In this document: positions 25,680 through 52,105 of the stretch, one piece after another
Numbering within the stretch: position 1 is the first letter of the stretch
Layout: every line of letters starts with the position of its first letter
Assembly (NCBI RefSeq): GCF_020520425.1
Contig: NC_079487.1
Location: 128,858,385 to 128,922,384, forward strand
From: Spinacia oleracea
Taxonomy: Eukaryota; Streptophyta; Magnoliopsida; Caryophyllales; Amaranthaceae
DNA: 64,000 bases
Reading direction: 5' to 3'
Notes under the pieces: generated by a model
Told to the model about the DNA's origin: nothing
Database searches by the model: none
What the model saw: the letters and a program-made list of their open reading frames with translations, nothing else
Program-made: the position numbers and the translations under genes

Positions 25680-27788
25680 CATAAAAATACCATAGAAATA
25701 GGTCAAAAGCGCGAATTTCTATCGCATTCTACCCCCCTTAAAGAAAACGAGTTACGCCCTCGTAACTCATCTCAGGGAATAACTTTGGATATTTCCACTT
25801 CAACGAATTCTGTCCCCAATACAATATTTTCACTCAAATCATTCAATGCGAACGCACTAGCAGCTAGCTTTAGGTCATGGGTAGGGTAATTGGTTTCATA
25901 AAGTTTCAATTGATGCGACAACCGGTGCGAAGGTCAAACGCTCTTTTAAAATCTAGAAAGCTTTCTCACATTTCTCACTCACTCGAATTTCGATTCCTCT
26001 TTCAACAAGTTGGCCAATGGTTTTGCTCTCTTCGAAAAGTCTTTCACAACCTCCCATAATGGTCATCTAGGCCTAGAAAACTTTAGATATCAGACACGTT
26101 CTTGGAATAGGTCACTCACTCACCTCTCTAATCTTAGCAGGATCTACAGAGACTCCTTCTGGCCAACTTTTCCTTTTTACCAAACCTCATTATGCCTTCC
26201 ATGGATATGTATAACTTTTGGGCACAACTCCTAGCTCTTTCACCAATTCATATATTTCTTTTCATCTTTTTAAGACGCCAAATGATTTCTAACGATCCTG
26301 GACCACTCGAATCTTCTCTTAAATTTATTCCCTTAAGTAACGTAGTTTTCAATCAATTCAGTCATTCACTTTTCCGCCAGTGTCACTTATACCCATATGA
26401 CTTCAAGATTTGTATACTTCATTTAATAAAACTAGATTCTTTCTAAGCGTCTCCAAGTAATCCTCAAGTGTTTGTCATGCTCTTTCTTGTTCCTTGAATA
26501 AATCGGGATATCATCAATAACATAATAACGAACTTAATTCGGAATTCGTAGAAAATCTCATTCATCAAATCCATAATTAATGCAGGTACATTGGTTAACC
26601 TAAAAGACATTATTCTAAACCCACAATGACAATACGAATCCTAATGAGGTCTTAGGCCCTTATCAGCTATTCTAAATTGGTGGTACTTCAACACAAATCA
26701 GACTTTGAGAACACACTCGCCCAATTCAATTGATCAAATATGTCATCTATCCTAGGCAAAGGATACTCGTTCTTGATGGTGTTTAGCTCCCTAAAATCGA
26801 TGCATGATTCCATACTCTTATCTACTCTTATCTTTCTCCCTAAAAAAATGAGTTTGTCTTAGTTGGTCGAGTGTTAAGCCTCTTTGTGTTGGAGCAAAGA
26901 GATGCATGGTATGATTCCTATTAACTCTTATTTTTCTCCTTAACAAACAACACAGGATCTCCCCACGGTGATGCACTAGGCCTAATATACCCCTTAACGA
27001 AACAACTCTTGCAATTGTGTCTTACTTTGCTCATTTCGAGAGGTGTCATTCTATATGGTGCTTTAGTTATAGGTGTCGTTCCAGGAACTAAGTTTATAGT
27101 GAACTCAAAGGCTCCAACAGGTAACATACTTGCAATTTCACTCGGAAACACATCAATGAATCCACTCACAATACATCCCTGATTTCCACTCCAACTTCTT
27201 TACCCACCTCTAACACACTGCAGAAAAACAGTTCACACTCCTTATTCATCAAGTCCTCACTTGCATTACAGAAATAACTAAAGGTTCTTGGACTTCTCAA
27301 AACATCTATACGAGGTCAATATTCCAATATGGTTCCTTAAATTTACTTTCTGAATTTCACAGTACATCTATCTTAGCCTTGTACAAACTTAGCCAATCCC
27401 ATCCTAAGGTTTATGAACTATTGTGCCTTGTGCTTTCACATTAAAGGAGTTTCCTTAAGACAGTAACAAACGAATCCCAATTGAATCTCTCAACAGCGCT
27501 AAGTCTAACCCCATTTTCTCTCCACCACAAATCAGCTTCATCTTCCAAGTACAGTACAACTTGACCACTCTCATGTTCTCAAATAGTTCACATCCCCAAA
27601 CAGTTTCTCAAACTCTCTAACCCAGTTCTCTAAAAAGGTAGGATCAGCTTTCCCCTTAAAGTATGGTGGCTTAACTTGGTTAGCCTCTCAAACATGTCCC
27701 CAGTAGAATCAGGACGCTCAGTTCTCTCTTCAGCCAGTCTTCCCGCCAAAAGGCGAATAACAGCAACTAACTCACTATTGCTTGACAT
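25680..27788 (-). pseudogene. Decayed gag-pol of the Ty3/gypsy element
   Basis: Reading the minus strand from high to low coordinates, gag starts at ATG 27788 (MSSNSELVAVIRLLAGRL) and, after a frameshift near 27675, continues as KGKADPTFLENWVREFEKLF and EDEADLWWREN to about 27444. Then come an RT N-terminal block at 26921-27169 (DLVP-like LVPGTTPITKAPYRM, GYIRPSASPWGDPVLFV), CIDFRELN and [13 protein letters not shown] near 26750, and the active-site relative YYVIDDIPIYS near 26500. RT-thumb and RNase H-like pieces follow at 25900-26170. Stops and frameshifts separate the blocks. Protease is not clearly seen, and integrase is absent. The element cannot make a working polyprotein. Confidence 0.85.
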
Positions 27789-28797
27789 TCTAGTGTGCGA
27801 CCTAAAATTAATTACTCTACGATACATAACTCATATGTCCTCTCTACGAAAGAAATTTAGATTTGATCATAGAGATCGCATCAACAAACACTTATTCGAG
27901 AATGTACACCAATAATAGAGCAATCATCGTCACTCATTCAAGAAAATATCCCCATCAAGGACATACAATTTGAAAATCAATGAATGGAAATTCAATCACA
28001 ACAACTAAGTAATAATATTCCCATTCTCGTGCCCAAAATAAACTCTTGATCCTTTGGATAATCAATGATCTAACTCTATTCCTCAAAAGAATGTTAATAA
28101 CAATCCTAAATATCCACAACACACCTGTCCTTAAAATAAAATTAAAAGTTCTATGATATAAACATAAACTATTGTTGGCGAATTATGGAATTCTCACACT
28201 GGAAACGAATACTTTAACTTTTATTGCTAATTCTATAAAGGTTTAATACATCCTTGAAAAGAATAAAGAATAACTCAAACTCTTATTGCCTTAACTTTAA
28301 ACTGTTGTAGCTTTGCTACTTATTCTCCAAAACATTTAAGAACAAACTAACTATTACAACTTCAAATGTTTAAGGCATCTTGTCTATCTGTTCTTTCCTT
28401 GGAAATTTGTGAAGTGAAATCTAGATCCTCAGTATTCGTCGATCTTCTCAAAGGATCCTATGTTGGTGTACTTGGAAAGAAGCGTTTTATTCATGAAACA
28501 AACAACTTAAGATCTTACTAGCGATTTCCCAACCAAAGCATAATCAGAATTCAATAAAACAATAAGTTTGGTGTAATCAAACAATTTTTATGCACATTTA
28601 CATGCAACACTTAAACATTTAACATATGCACATAGCAATTAACTTCTTATGCTAGCAATTAACTACTAATGCACATATAATTCTATCCTATATGCCCTTT
28701 CCTATATTACCCATCTCTCATAATAAATCATAATAGGTCAAACATTGAAGAATTTAAAGAATAAAACAAGAACGATTAGTAAGAAAAAAGTTTATTA

Positions 28798-28935
28798 AAC
28801 GAATTAATAATAAACGAATAAATAAAATAAAGAATTTTTTTTTTTTTTCTTTTTTTTTTTTTTTTAAACGAATAATTAATAAGAAATTTTTATTAAACGA
28901 ATAAATAATAAACGAATAAATAATAAACGAATAAA
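28798..28935. repeat. AT-rich minisatellite and T tract inside the retroelement
   Basis: Copies of AAACGAATAAATAAT alternate with a long T-rich run (28835-28866) in the untranslated leader side of the element. The repeat is simple and non-coding. Confidence 0.8.
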
Positions 28936-29229
28936 TATACTTAAGGAATAAGATTTTTATTTTATTTTTTTCGAATATATTTAATTTAATTTCGAAAATA
29001 AAGAAAAACGTACTTAATTAACATAAACGAAAAGTTTCGAATAAATAAGTTAATTCCGAACTTAAATAAGAAATATTATATACTTTCAAACAAGATAAAA
29101 GGAAATCGGCCCCCCAAAAAAAAGTACCAATTTTTTGAACAATATAGTGCGTAGAAGCTCGATTTTTAAGAAATTTATTTTAAATAACTACATAGTTAGG
29201 CGCCTAAAAAAAATTGTTAAAGTAAAACC

Positions 29230-29246
29230 TTAGCTTCTAGATACCA
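29230..29246 (-). other. Primer-binding site, initiator-Met tRNA type
   Basis: In element orientation, three bases after the 5' LTR comes TGGTATCTAGAAGC. The first seven bases match the TGGTATC start of the usual plant initiator-Met tRNA primer site. The remainder is altered by a small insertion. Confidence 0.65.
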
Positions 29247-29249
29247 CTT

Positions 29250-31926
29250 TGTAACACCCCGACAATTCCCTTTTTCTAAAACAACCCTTTTATAAATATA
29301 ACTATAGAGAATTATCAAGGCATTATCGCCCGTGTGGAAACGTACGGCTTATTCAGAATTTTGCAGCGGAAAACATAAAACTAACTTTTAGGTTCATAAA
29401 TAATTGATTACATATTAAGTCCAAAACCAATTAACGGAAATAAAGAAATACGAATAGTACGACGACTTTCAAATATAAGTTAACAAATTAAATCACTTAA
29501 TTAAACAAATAGAACTATAAGCTCTCTAATCCCGATCCCAATGATGCATCATCTTCAAACCTGTAGATGGGCAACGCTTATTGATCCTTAGAGACTGCTC
29601 ACCAAAGATGGGTCATCACAGGATCAATAGGCATAGCCATGATCAACACACACAAACAAGGCACGTAATCAGCAAAGCTGAGTACTACATACTAAAGCAA
29701 TAATAATCCTAACATGATACTATTAAACATAATTAAGGGCAGACAAAGCATGATAACCTGACGACCATACTTAACTAGACTAAGCTAGACTTGACTAGAC
29801 TTTTATAACAATAATATTATTTTAATTGAAATAGGCAATGGACCGAGTTTTCTAGCTAGACGAGGTACGGGCGCGACTCCGTAACCTCAGTGACCTGCGA
29901 TATCGAGGAACGTTTGACTGAAAATAGGACGCGGTGATCAATCCGGTCCGAATGAAAGGCCATGGGCTACCACCATGAACCCCAACTCCTGTTTGTCCGT
30001 CACTTTAGACGTGCACAGTCTAGAGCTATTGCTACTCAGTTTCACTTTACATGATTTACAAATTGACACCCTGTTATGACTCAACAATCACATAAGGCAT
30101 GCAACTCACATTTATTTATAACTGTTTTTATCTTGAAATTGAGTAAGTGATCACAAGGCATCAAACAAGACTCATTCCAATTAACTCAAATATTTTTCTT
30201 TAATACTGATCAACCCTTGAATATGGGTATAAGGTTTCAACTTACTAAATAAGGTCCTCCGCCCTCATAAAGTAGTGAAAAGCTAAAAAGGGAACAACAA
30301 TTAACTGATCTGAATTATATACTAAATAATCTAGTGTTCCCAATCGAACATGTTTGTATCAATCTTCCATACTAACATGTTATAATCCTCAAAATGCAAT
30401 AAAGGTTTAATATGTTCATTCAACAGTATCAAACATGCAATTTTAACCTGACTAAGTTCATCAACAATATTAACATAACCAAGTTCATCAATAATTCAAC
30501 ATGGTTTCAACAATTAGCACACATTCCAAGCACACAGGTATGTACGTACCTTGTGTAAACAAACTGCAAGACCACTTTAATAATTCAAAAGTCGCCTACA
30601 GAGAATTCTCCGCCTAAAACAACCAACAAATATTCCCAATCAACTTCTAATCATTCACAACTATACTAACACATTCTAACTACATCCTAAACATATTTAG
30701 AACTTTTCTCCAATAACAAAACTTGAATATTTGATTTCCTAGCATAACAATTATTGAATTAAAGATTGAAATTCGTTGAAAACTCTTTGCAAATATCATA
30801 CTTAAATTTTCAGCAATATAACTTATTTAAAAACATTGCCAAGGCCAATCTACGTTCTTAGAACATCGAAACAATAAATTCAATAATCCACAATCATCCT
30901 GTCATGATTTAAAACTTAAAATTCATGCTTTTAATAATAAAAATCATTATTTCAATGCATTTATATAATCTGAAAATTAAATTTATTATTTAAACATAAT
31001 ATATAAATCTGAAAATTCTAATTAAAACATAAAAATGTATAATTTAAATTCAAGAACATAATTTGAATTATTAAAACTTAATTAAATTCGTTAATTAACT
31101 TAGGTTTAGAGAACAACCGAAATCAAGGAGGAGAGGAGAAGATTGGGCAGCGGCGTATGGTGCGGCGGCGACGGATGGCTGGTTGACGAAGGTGGTGTTG
31201 CGCGGCGGCGAGGAGGCTCGCGAAGAGCTGCACTGTTGCTTGCGAAAGGAGAAGGTTAAGGCTGGCTAGCGGCGCAATAAAAATGCACGGTGGCAGCGAC
31301 GGTGCGGCGAGGCTGGTTGCGCGGTGCAAGTGGTGAGCGCTGGTGGTGGCTGAGCAAGAAGAGCAAAGGCAAGAAAAATAACAGATCCATTTATTAAGGA
31401 GAGAGGAACGAAAGAGATAAAGAAAGAATGAAGGAGTTACCGGTGGTAAAGGAGAGCGAGGAGAGGGACGACGATGGAGAAGCAGGCGGCTGTCAGGCGA
31501 GGTGGTTGACGGCGGCCTGAAGCAAGGAGAGGGGCAGCAACGCACTTCACGTGGAACTAAAGCAAAGAAAGGGTTTTGGTTTTGGTTTTACGTGAAATAG
31601 AAAAGAGGAAGGAGGATTATTTTGGGTTTATTGATTTGGGCTTTACCCATTTGGGCCTAGAATTAGGATTTGGGTTTTAGTGTTTGAGTCAAACCGAATA
31701 GGATTGTTTTCTAAATTCAATCGTGTTTTCGTAATTCGATTTCTTTTCAACGTAAAATTATAAAATTACTTTTGATTTCATAAATCGTTAAAAATATTTA
31801 AAATGTAATAAAACAAATATACGTTAATTATATATTTATTAATAAAACTCGTAAATTCTATTTTAAATATAATTAACTATACATTAAAATATATTAATAA
31901 AATTTATAAAATTACGGGGGATTACA
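29250..31926 (-). repeat. LTR (5' LTR in element orientation)
   Basis: The second copy of the 2677-bp LTR, the same length as the first to the base. It should carry the element's promoter. The same GC-rich island lies at about 31122-31550. Confidence 0.95.
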
Positions 31927-31931
31927 GTATT

Positions 31932-33013
31932 AAACATTCTGAGATAAATTGTGATCATTGTCAATGACGTGAAATGGCCACTCTCAAGTTTAGTCCCTTG
32001 ACAATTTGTATCTTTAATGGGATGATTTTAAAGTCCTCCTATTCAAATAAATTATAGAACACCACCTTAAATCAAGTTACTAGTTCCATTACTAATCATA
32101 ATCATCTCTCACAAACAATTTATTTATTGTTGAAGTTGTTGTTTCTAAGCTACAACCGATAAATAATTAGGTTAACCTAAAATATAAGAATATACGAGTT
32201 ATATTTCGCATCATTTAGATATGCATTTGAAAGCAATTTCATTAAAATATTCGAACGTGATACAATAAAGTTAATGATAATATAATGATAACAAATTTCC
32301 ATCAAAAAGAGACACGAAATAAGATTGATTAAAGGACTGCCTATAATCATAGGCAACTAATAGTGTCATTATGTAATAACTGAATAACTTCTTGTTGAGT
32401 GACTAGTGAGTGTGTGTCGGCATAAACGAATCAGGTGAATCAAACAAGCACTAACTCTCTCGTACTCTTACGAGCTCCAATAAGAACGAATCAGGTGAAC
32501 CAAACAAACACTAACTCACTCTCTCGTACTCTTACGAGCTCCAATAGGGTTTTATTGATCCACAGAGTCTCGTACTCTTACAAGCTCCAATAAGAACGAA
32601 TCAGGTGAACCAAACAAGCACTAACTCACTCTCTCGTACTCTTACGAGTTTATTGATCCACTCCGTATTAAAAAATAACACCATTTTTTGCACAAGGGGA
32701 AGAAAAACAGTTGAGCAAGCTAAGTCATAGCACATATGACTGTATATAACACATACTAGTTAAGTAGTAAGATAATTGTTCTTCAAGGAATTTCTTGATT
32801 GAACTGAAAGAATGGGTCCAATGAAGACCCTCCCCACCCCCCTGACAATCTTCAACAACTTTTATCAAAGCTCAGATAAAAGGGGAAACCCTATAACTAT
32901 AAATTAAACTAAAACCTAAGTTCAATCAATTTGTTACTAATTCCTTGACAAGAAGAAGCAATGTTGAATTACTGTTTACATACCATTACCATTTACCACC
33001 TCCTACATATATA
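31932..33013. other. Intergenic between retroelement and REF6 3' end
   Basis: AT-rich sequence, a minisatellite (32424-32660), then the presumed 3' UTR of REF6 (about 32700-33013). No further gene is seen. Confidence 0.6.
32424..32660. repeat. Minisatellite, unit about 65 bp
   Basis: A unit containing AACGAATCAGGTGAACCAAA and TCTCGTACTCTTACGAGCTC recurs at 32424, 32486 and 32596. A partial copy lies at 32569-32595, and TTTATTGATCCAC spacers occur between copies. The CGTACTCTTACG segment is partly self-complementary. It lies about 350 bp beyond the REF6 stop codon. Confidence 0.85.
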
Positions 33014-41466
<8,453 letters not shown>

Positions 41467-41512
41467 TAATTTTTATTTTATTAGAAACTTTTTTGCAAAA
41501 AAATGAAATTGA

Positions 41513-41584
41513 TTAATGGGTATCTTCCATTGAAGAGAGAGAAAAAAAAGAAGGTAGTGATCAGATTTGGGAATTGTTCTTCAT
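41513..41584 (-). promoter_or_regulatory. Two short uORFs in the REF6 leader
   Basis: Upstream of the REF6 ATG (41466), on the same strand, are ATG frames MKNNSQI (41561-41584) and MEDTH (41513-41530). Both close before the main start. The surrounding CT-rich tract (about 41530-41760 on the coding strand) looks like a plant 5' leader, but the transcription start is not known. Confidence 0.4.
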
Positions 41585-41770
41585 TTAGAGATTTGATTAG
41601 TAGATGGGTTTTTATGAAGTTAGTTTTCCCTAATTTTTGGCTCTGTTTTACGAGTATATTTTAACAGAGGAGAGAGATAGAATGGAGAATGAGGAGAGAG
41701 AAAAAAGAAAGGGAAGAAAAAACAGGGGATGGAAATGTAAAGAGTGGATGAGTGAGTGGGAGGTTTTATT

Positions 41771-43090
41771 CGAGTTGCTTGTGGCCTTGTGGGGGTCAAC
41801 AAGGAACTTTGTATTTAACACTTTTTAGATTTTATTACATTTCCGAAAGAAAAAAAATCCAACAAAAATAATTCCCATTTTAAATTATATTTGGGTGAGT
41901 ACAAATTAAATATTTTCCTAAGATAATACTCTGAATTTGTTTAATGATAAATAAATTTTATATTGTGTTTTTTAAGAAAAAATTTTAAAGTCCTTTACAT
42001 GCATGAGTGATTGATAAATTATTTATTCTTACTCCGTATTAAATTGGATTTCTTTGATATTTTACTCGTGAGATTAAAATATGTTTGATGTTTTTATATA
42101 GTTTGTTTGATAATTGGTAGGTGTTCAGTTGACGAAGTACTATTTGGTTTTATAGTAAGGTTTGAGTCATTTTTTAAAAAATAACATAAAGTAGAAACGA
42201 ATAATGATATACACACTATTGAGCTAGGAATTTAACGTTGGGAAGGGGGCAAGGGGGTGAGGGGGAAAAATGAAGCTAAAAAGAAAGGTAATGGTATAAC
42301 TGTATAAGGATTCGAACCCTTGACCAAAGAGTCACATGAATTATTAAACTAAAAATAACCATCGTGCAAATAACATTTATTGATGTATTTTAGTATTTTT
42401 ATTTTACTATATATAAGTTACTTTAAAAAAAATTGTTGGGGGGCGGCTGCCCCTCTGTCTCCGCCTCTGCACGCTAGCTAGTATAGTTGTCATATACTTT
42501 CTCTCATTGCTCTATTGGCTTAATGCCTTAATGGCAACTTTTCCTTTCTTAAACCCAATTTTTAGATGACCTGGTAGATGCAGAGTGAACCTATATAAGT
42601 TTATATTTATCACTTTAAGAAGAAAAAAAATACATTTATCGAATAAGTTTACATCAATAATAGTTCAAGATTTTTGTTCTGTTGTTAATATCGCACATGG
42701 GTTGAGAATCAAATCAAAAAGTTTAGAGTTGATGATTATAACCTAATGCCTAACCTAAATATTTCCCCAAATTTTACTCAGACCCCTAATATATATGACC
42801 CCGTATTTCTACAAATAGTTAAACTAAAGCTAACATGATTAAAAAAATTAAACTCTAAAAACTATCAAAATCCAAAACTTGATTAGACTATTAACTTGAC
42901 TTAAATTCACACAATTGGTCGCTTTTTTTACATGGTTCAAATCAACTAAAACATAGCTATAATTCGCCGAGATGATAGGAATTCAATTCAAACATGTTAT
43001 TAATGTAACCCTACGACATTGAGCTAGAGGTGATCAAATCTCATAGCAAACCTATTAGCATGTTTTTCGTGTTGGACCAAATCAAGCCAA
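41771..43090. repeat. Tandem segmental duplication, copy A (REF6-proximal)
   Basis: From CGAGTT at 41771 the sequence runs in parallel with copy B from CGAGTT at 43091. Shared landmarks in order: GGCCTTGTGGG-GTCAAC, TTTAGATTT-ATTAC, GGATTTCTTTGATATTTTAC, GTTAATATCGCACATG, GATTATAACCTAATGCCTAA, AGACTATT-ACTTGACTTAAA and GGTGATCAAATCTCA. Copy A carries an extra block at about 42216-42475. Its start lies about 300 bp upstream of the REF6 ATG. Confidence 0.85.
42216..42475. mobile_element. Transposon-like insertion in copy A
   Basis: This block is absent from the aligned copy B. It includes a G-rich start, the word GATTCGAACCCTTGACC, and an end GGGGGGCGGCTGCCCCTCTG followed by TCTCCGCCTCTGCAC. 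GCTAG lies near both junctions. The superfamily is not certain. Confidence 0.5.
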
Positions 43091-44687
43091 CGAGTTTTGG
43101 CCTTGTGGGTGTCAACTAGGGTACTTAATTTGTATTCGATACTTTTTAGATTTCTATTACATTTTCCAAAAAAAAAAAATCCAACAAAATAAAAATCCAT
43201 TAAAGTATACGAAGTATTTGAGTGAGTAAACATATTATCCTAGGATTATAAAACTCTGAATTTATTTATTGAACTTTTTTATTGATTACAAGTAAAAAAA
43301 AATTATTATGTATATTTTAGAACAAATTTTAAACGTTCTTTTTTCATGTTCGTAAAGTGATTGATCAATTATTGCTATTTATTAATTTGGATTTCTTTGA
43401 TATTTTACTCGTGAAATTAAAGTATGATGTTTTCATATAATTTGTTTGAAAATTGGTAGCCAGGAGTTCATTAACGAAGTGACGAGCATAATTTGATTTT
43501 ATAGTAAGGTTTGAGTCGATTTTTTAATAACAAAAAGGAATTATGTACATTACACACTAGTGTAGATGTGATATTCCTTCTCTCCTTGTTTTATTGTCTT
43601 AATAGCAACTTTTTCTTTCTTAAACCCGATTTTTATTTTTATTTTAAAAAAATAAAAATAAAAAAAACTCAATTTATTAGTGAGTATTCACTATACACAT
43701 TTACATTTACCACTTTAAAAAAATGTTTACATTTATCATTTTAAATAAGTTTAAATGAATAATGGTTTAAGACTTTTATTCTGTTGTTAATATCGCACAT
43801 GTAGGACATGGGTTGGAAATGAAATCAAAAAGTTTGGGGTAAGAATGATACCTTGGGGGGAGGGGGGGAATCATGGTAGAGGGAAGTTGGGGAATAAGAG
43901 GGGTAAAGGGAATGATTGAAATGGACAAACAAACAACAACAAAGGGAATGACAGGTGTTGATTCCCTTTCCCTTTCCTTAATACTCCCAACCAACCGCCC
44001 CCTTAGAATTGAGGATTATAACCTAATGCCTAACCCAAATGCTTTTCCAAATTTTACTCGACCCCTAATATGACCCCATATTTATAGAAAAATTAAATTG
44101 AAGCCTGACATAATAATAAAAAAATAAACTCTTGATTAATATTTTTACAACCTATGCCTAGTCAACGGTATCAAAACCCAAAACTCGATTAGACTATTGA
44201 CTTGACTTAAATTTACACAATTGGTTACTTTTTTTTACATGATTTGAAACAACTAAAATATAACTCTAATCCGCCGGAGATAATAGAAATACAATTCAAA
44301 ACATATTATTATCGTAAGCTGAAAACATTAAGGCTCTGTTCTCTTCACGTTATTTTCACTTATTTCAGATCTAATAAGATAAGTTAAAATAAGGGCCAAT
44401 AAATTCAGATAAGATAAGTTCATGGTCAATAAGATAAGATAAGTTCAGGGCCAATAAGATAAGATAAGATAAGGTGAGGTAAATATTACATAAGGTCATT
44501 CTATAAGTTTCAATAAGATAAGATAATGGTCAATAAGATAAGACAAAAGCCAATAAGTTCAAATAAGATAATGGTCAATAAGATAATTGAAATCCAGGTG
44601 AAGAGAACACTACCTAAGCCGAAGGTGATCAAATCTCAGAGCAAACCAGACTTGCATATTCATGTTGGGCTGAATCGGGCCAACGAA
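43091..44687. repeat. Tandem segmental duplication, copy B
   Basis: Diverged tandem copy of 41771-43090. It has two blocks that copy A lacks: about 43836-44004 (G-rich left edge, CCGCCCCC right edge, unclassified) and the Tourist-like element at 44332-44614. There is no coding potential. Confidence 0.85.
44332..44614. mobile_element. Tourist/Harbinger-like MITE with TAA target duplication
   Basis: TAA lies at 44329-44331 and 44615-44617. The inverted ends are GGCTCTGTTCTCTTCAC at the left and, in reverse complement, GGTAGTGTTCTCTTCAC at the right. The interior is built of CAATAAGATAAG-like repeats. Copy A has the matching empty site near 43015-43035 (ACATTGAGCTAGAGGTGATC). A related single end lies at 44935-44951. 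Confidence 0.85.
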
Positions 44688-45280
44688 CCAGGCCAATTGA
44701 TCACCAGTTCTACATTGAGCAAACTATATTACTATTACATCAAAAAGTGGATATATTTGCCTCACTCCAACAAAAGTTAACTCATGCTATTAACTAGATT
44801 ATCAATTCAAGTATTTTACCTCACACAAACATAAAGTACAATACACCCTAAATTGTACGAATAAGATAAATAGGACAAGCATAAACCTAATTGATACTTA
44901 TTTAAACTTAGTGTACCTAAAATTTATTTGTTAAAGCGAAGAGAACACACCCATACATAAGAAAGCCAAAAGGAAAACGGGATATAGGTGCAAAAAAAGA
45001 AGAGTTAAAAGGCATTGCATCAAAAAAATTGGTAAGCAATAGATTATTTTTTTTGTTAAAATTAGAGAGCTATTTGGCCTATTTCACAACACATTCAGTA
45101 CTAATGCAAACACTGGAGTAGACATCACTTTGGGTTCCATATATGATGGAAAATCTTTGAATCTACTTTCGAGTCAATAGTAGTACGAAGTTGATGGGTA
45201 AATCAATTACACATTTGTGGACCAATATGTTAGAAGCACTTCTCAATCTGCATCAAATAAGGAATATGTACTTCGAAAAG
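44688..45280. other. Intergenic, 3' flank of APE1L
   Basis: AT-rich sequence with one isolated Tourist-like end (44935-44951, GAAGAGAACACACCC), then the presumed APE1L 3' UTR. No gene is seen. Confidence 0.5.

Positions 45281-52105
<6,825 letters not shown>

Larger units (their letters stand above)
22778..31926 (-). mobile_element. Complete Ty3/gypsy LTR retrotransposon, internally deleted and non-autonomous
   Basis: Two 2677-bp direct LTRs (22778-25454 and 29250-31926) begin TGTAACACCCC and end GGGGGATTACA. GTATT, a 5-bp target duplication, lies at 22773-22777 and 31927-31931. The gag and RT remnants, primer-binding site and polypurine tract all place the element on the minus strand. The internal part is only 3795 bp, whereas autonomous members of this group normally need over 5 kb. 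No integrase or chromodomain is seen. RT similarity suggests a Del/Tekay-like chromovirus, which is less certain than the superfamily. Confidence 0.95.

Noticed and set aside
44383-44585. Regular AATAAGATAAG repeats, superficially array-like
   Set aside because: There are no distinct spacers, the repeats are simple, and they lie within a MITE. This is not a CRISPR array in a plant nuclear locus.
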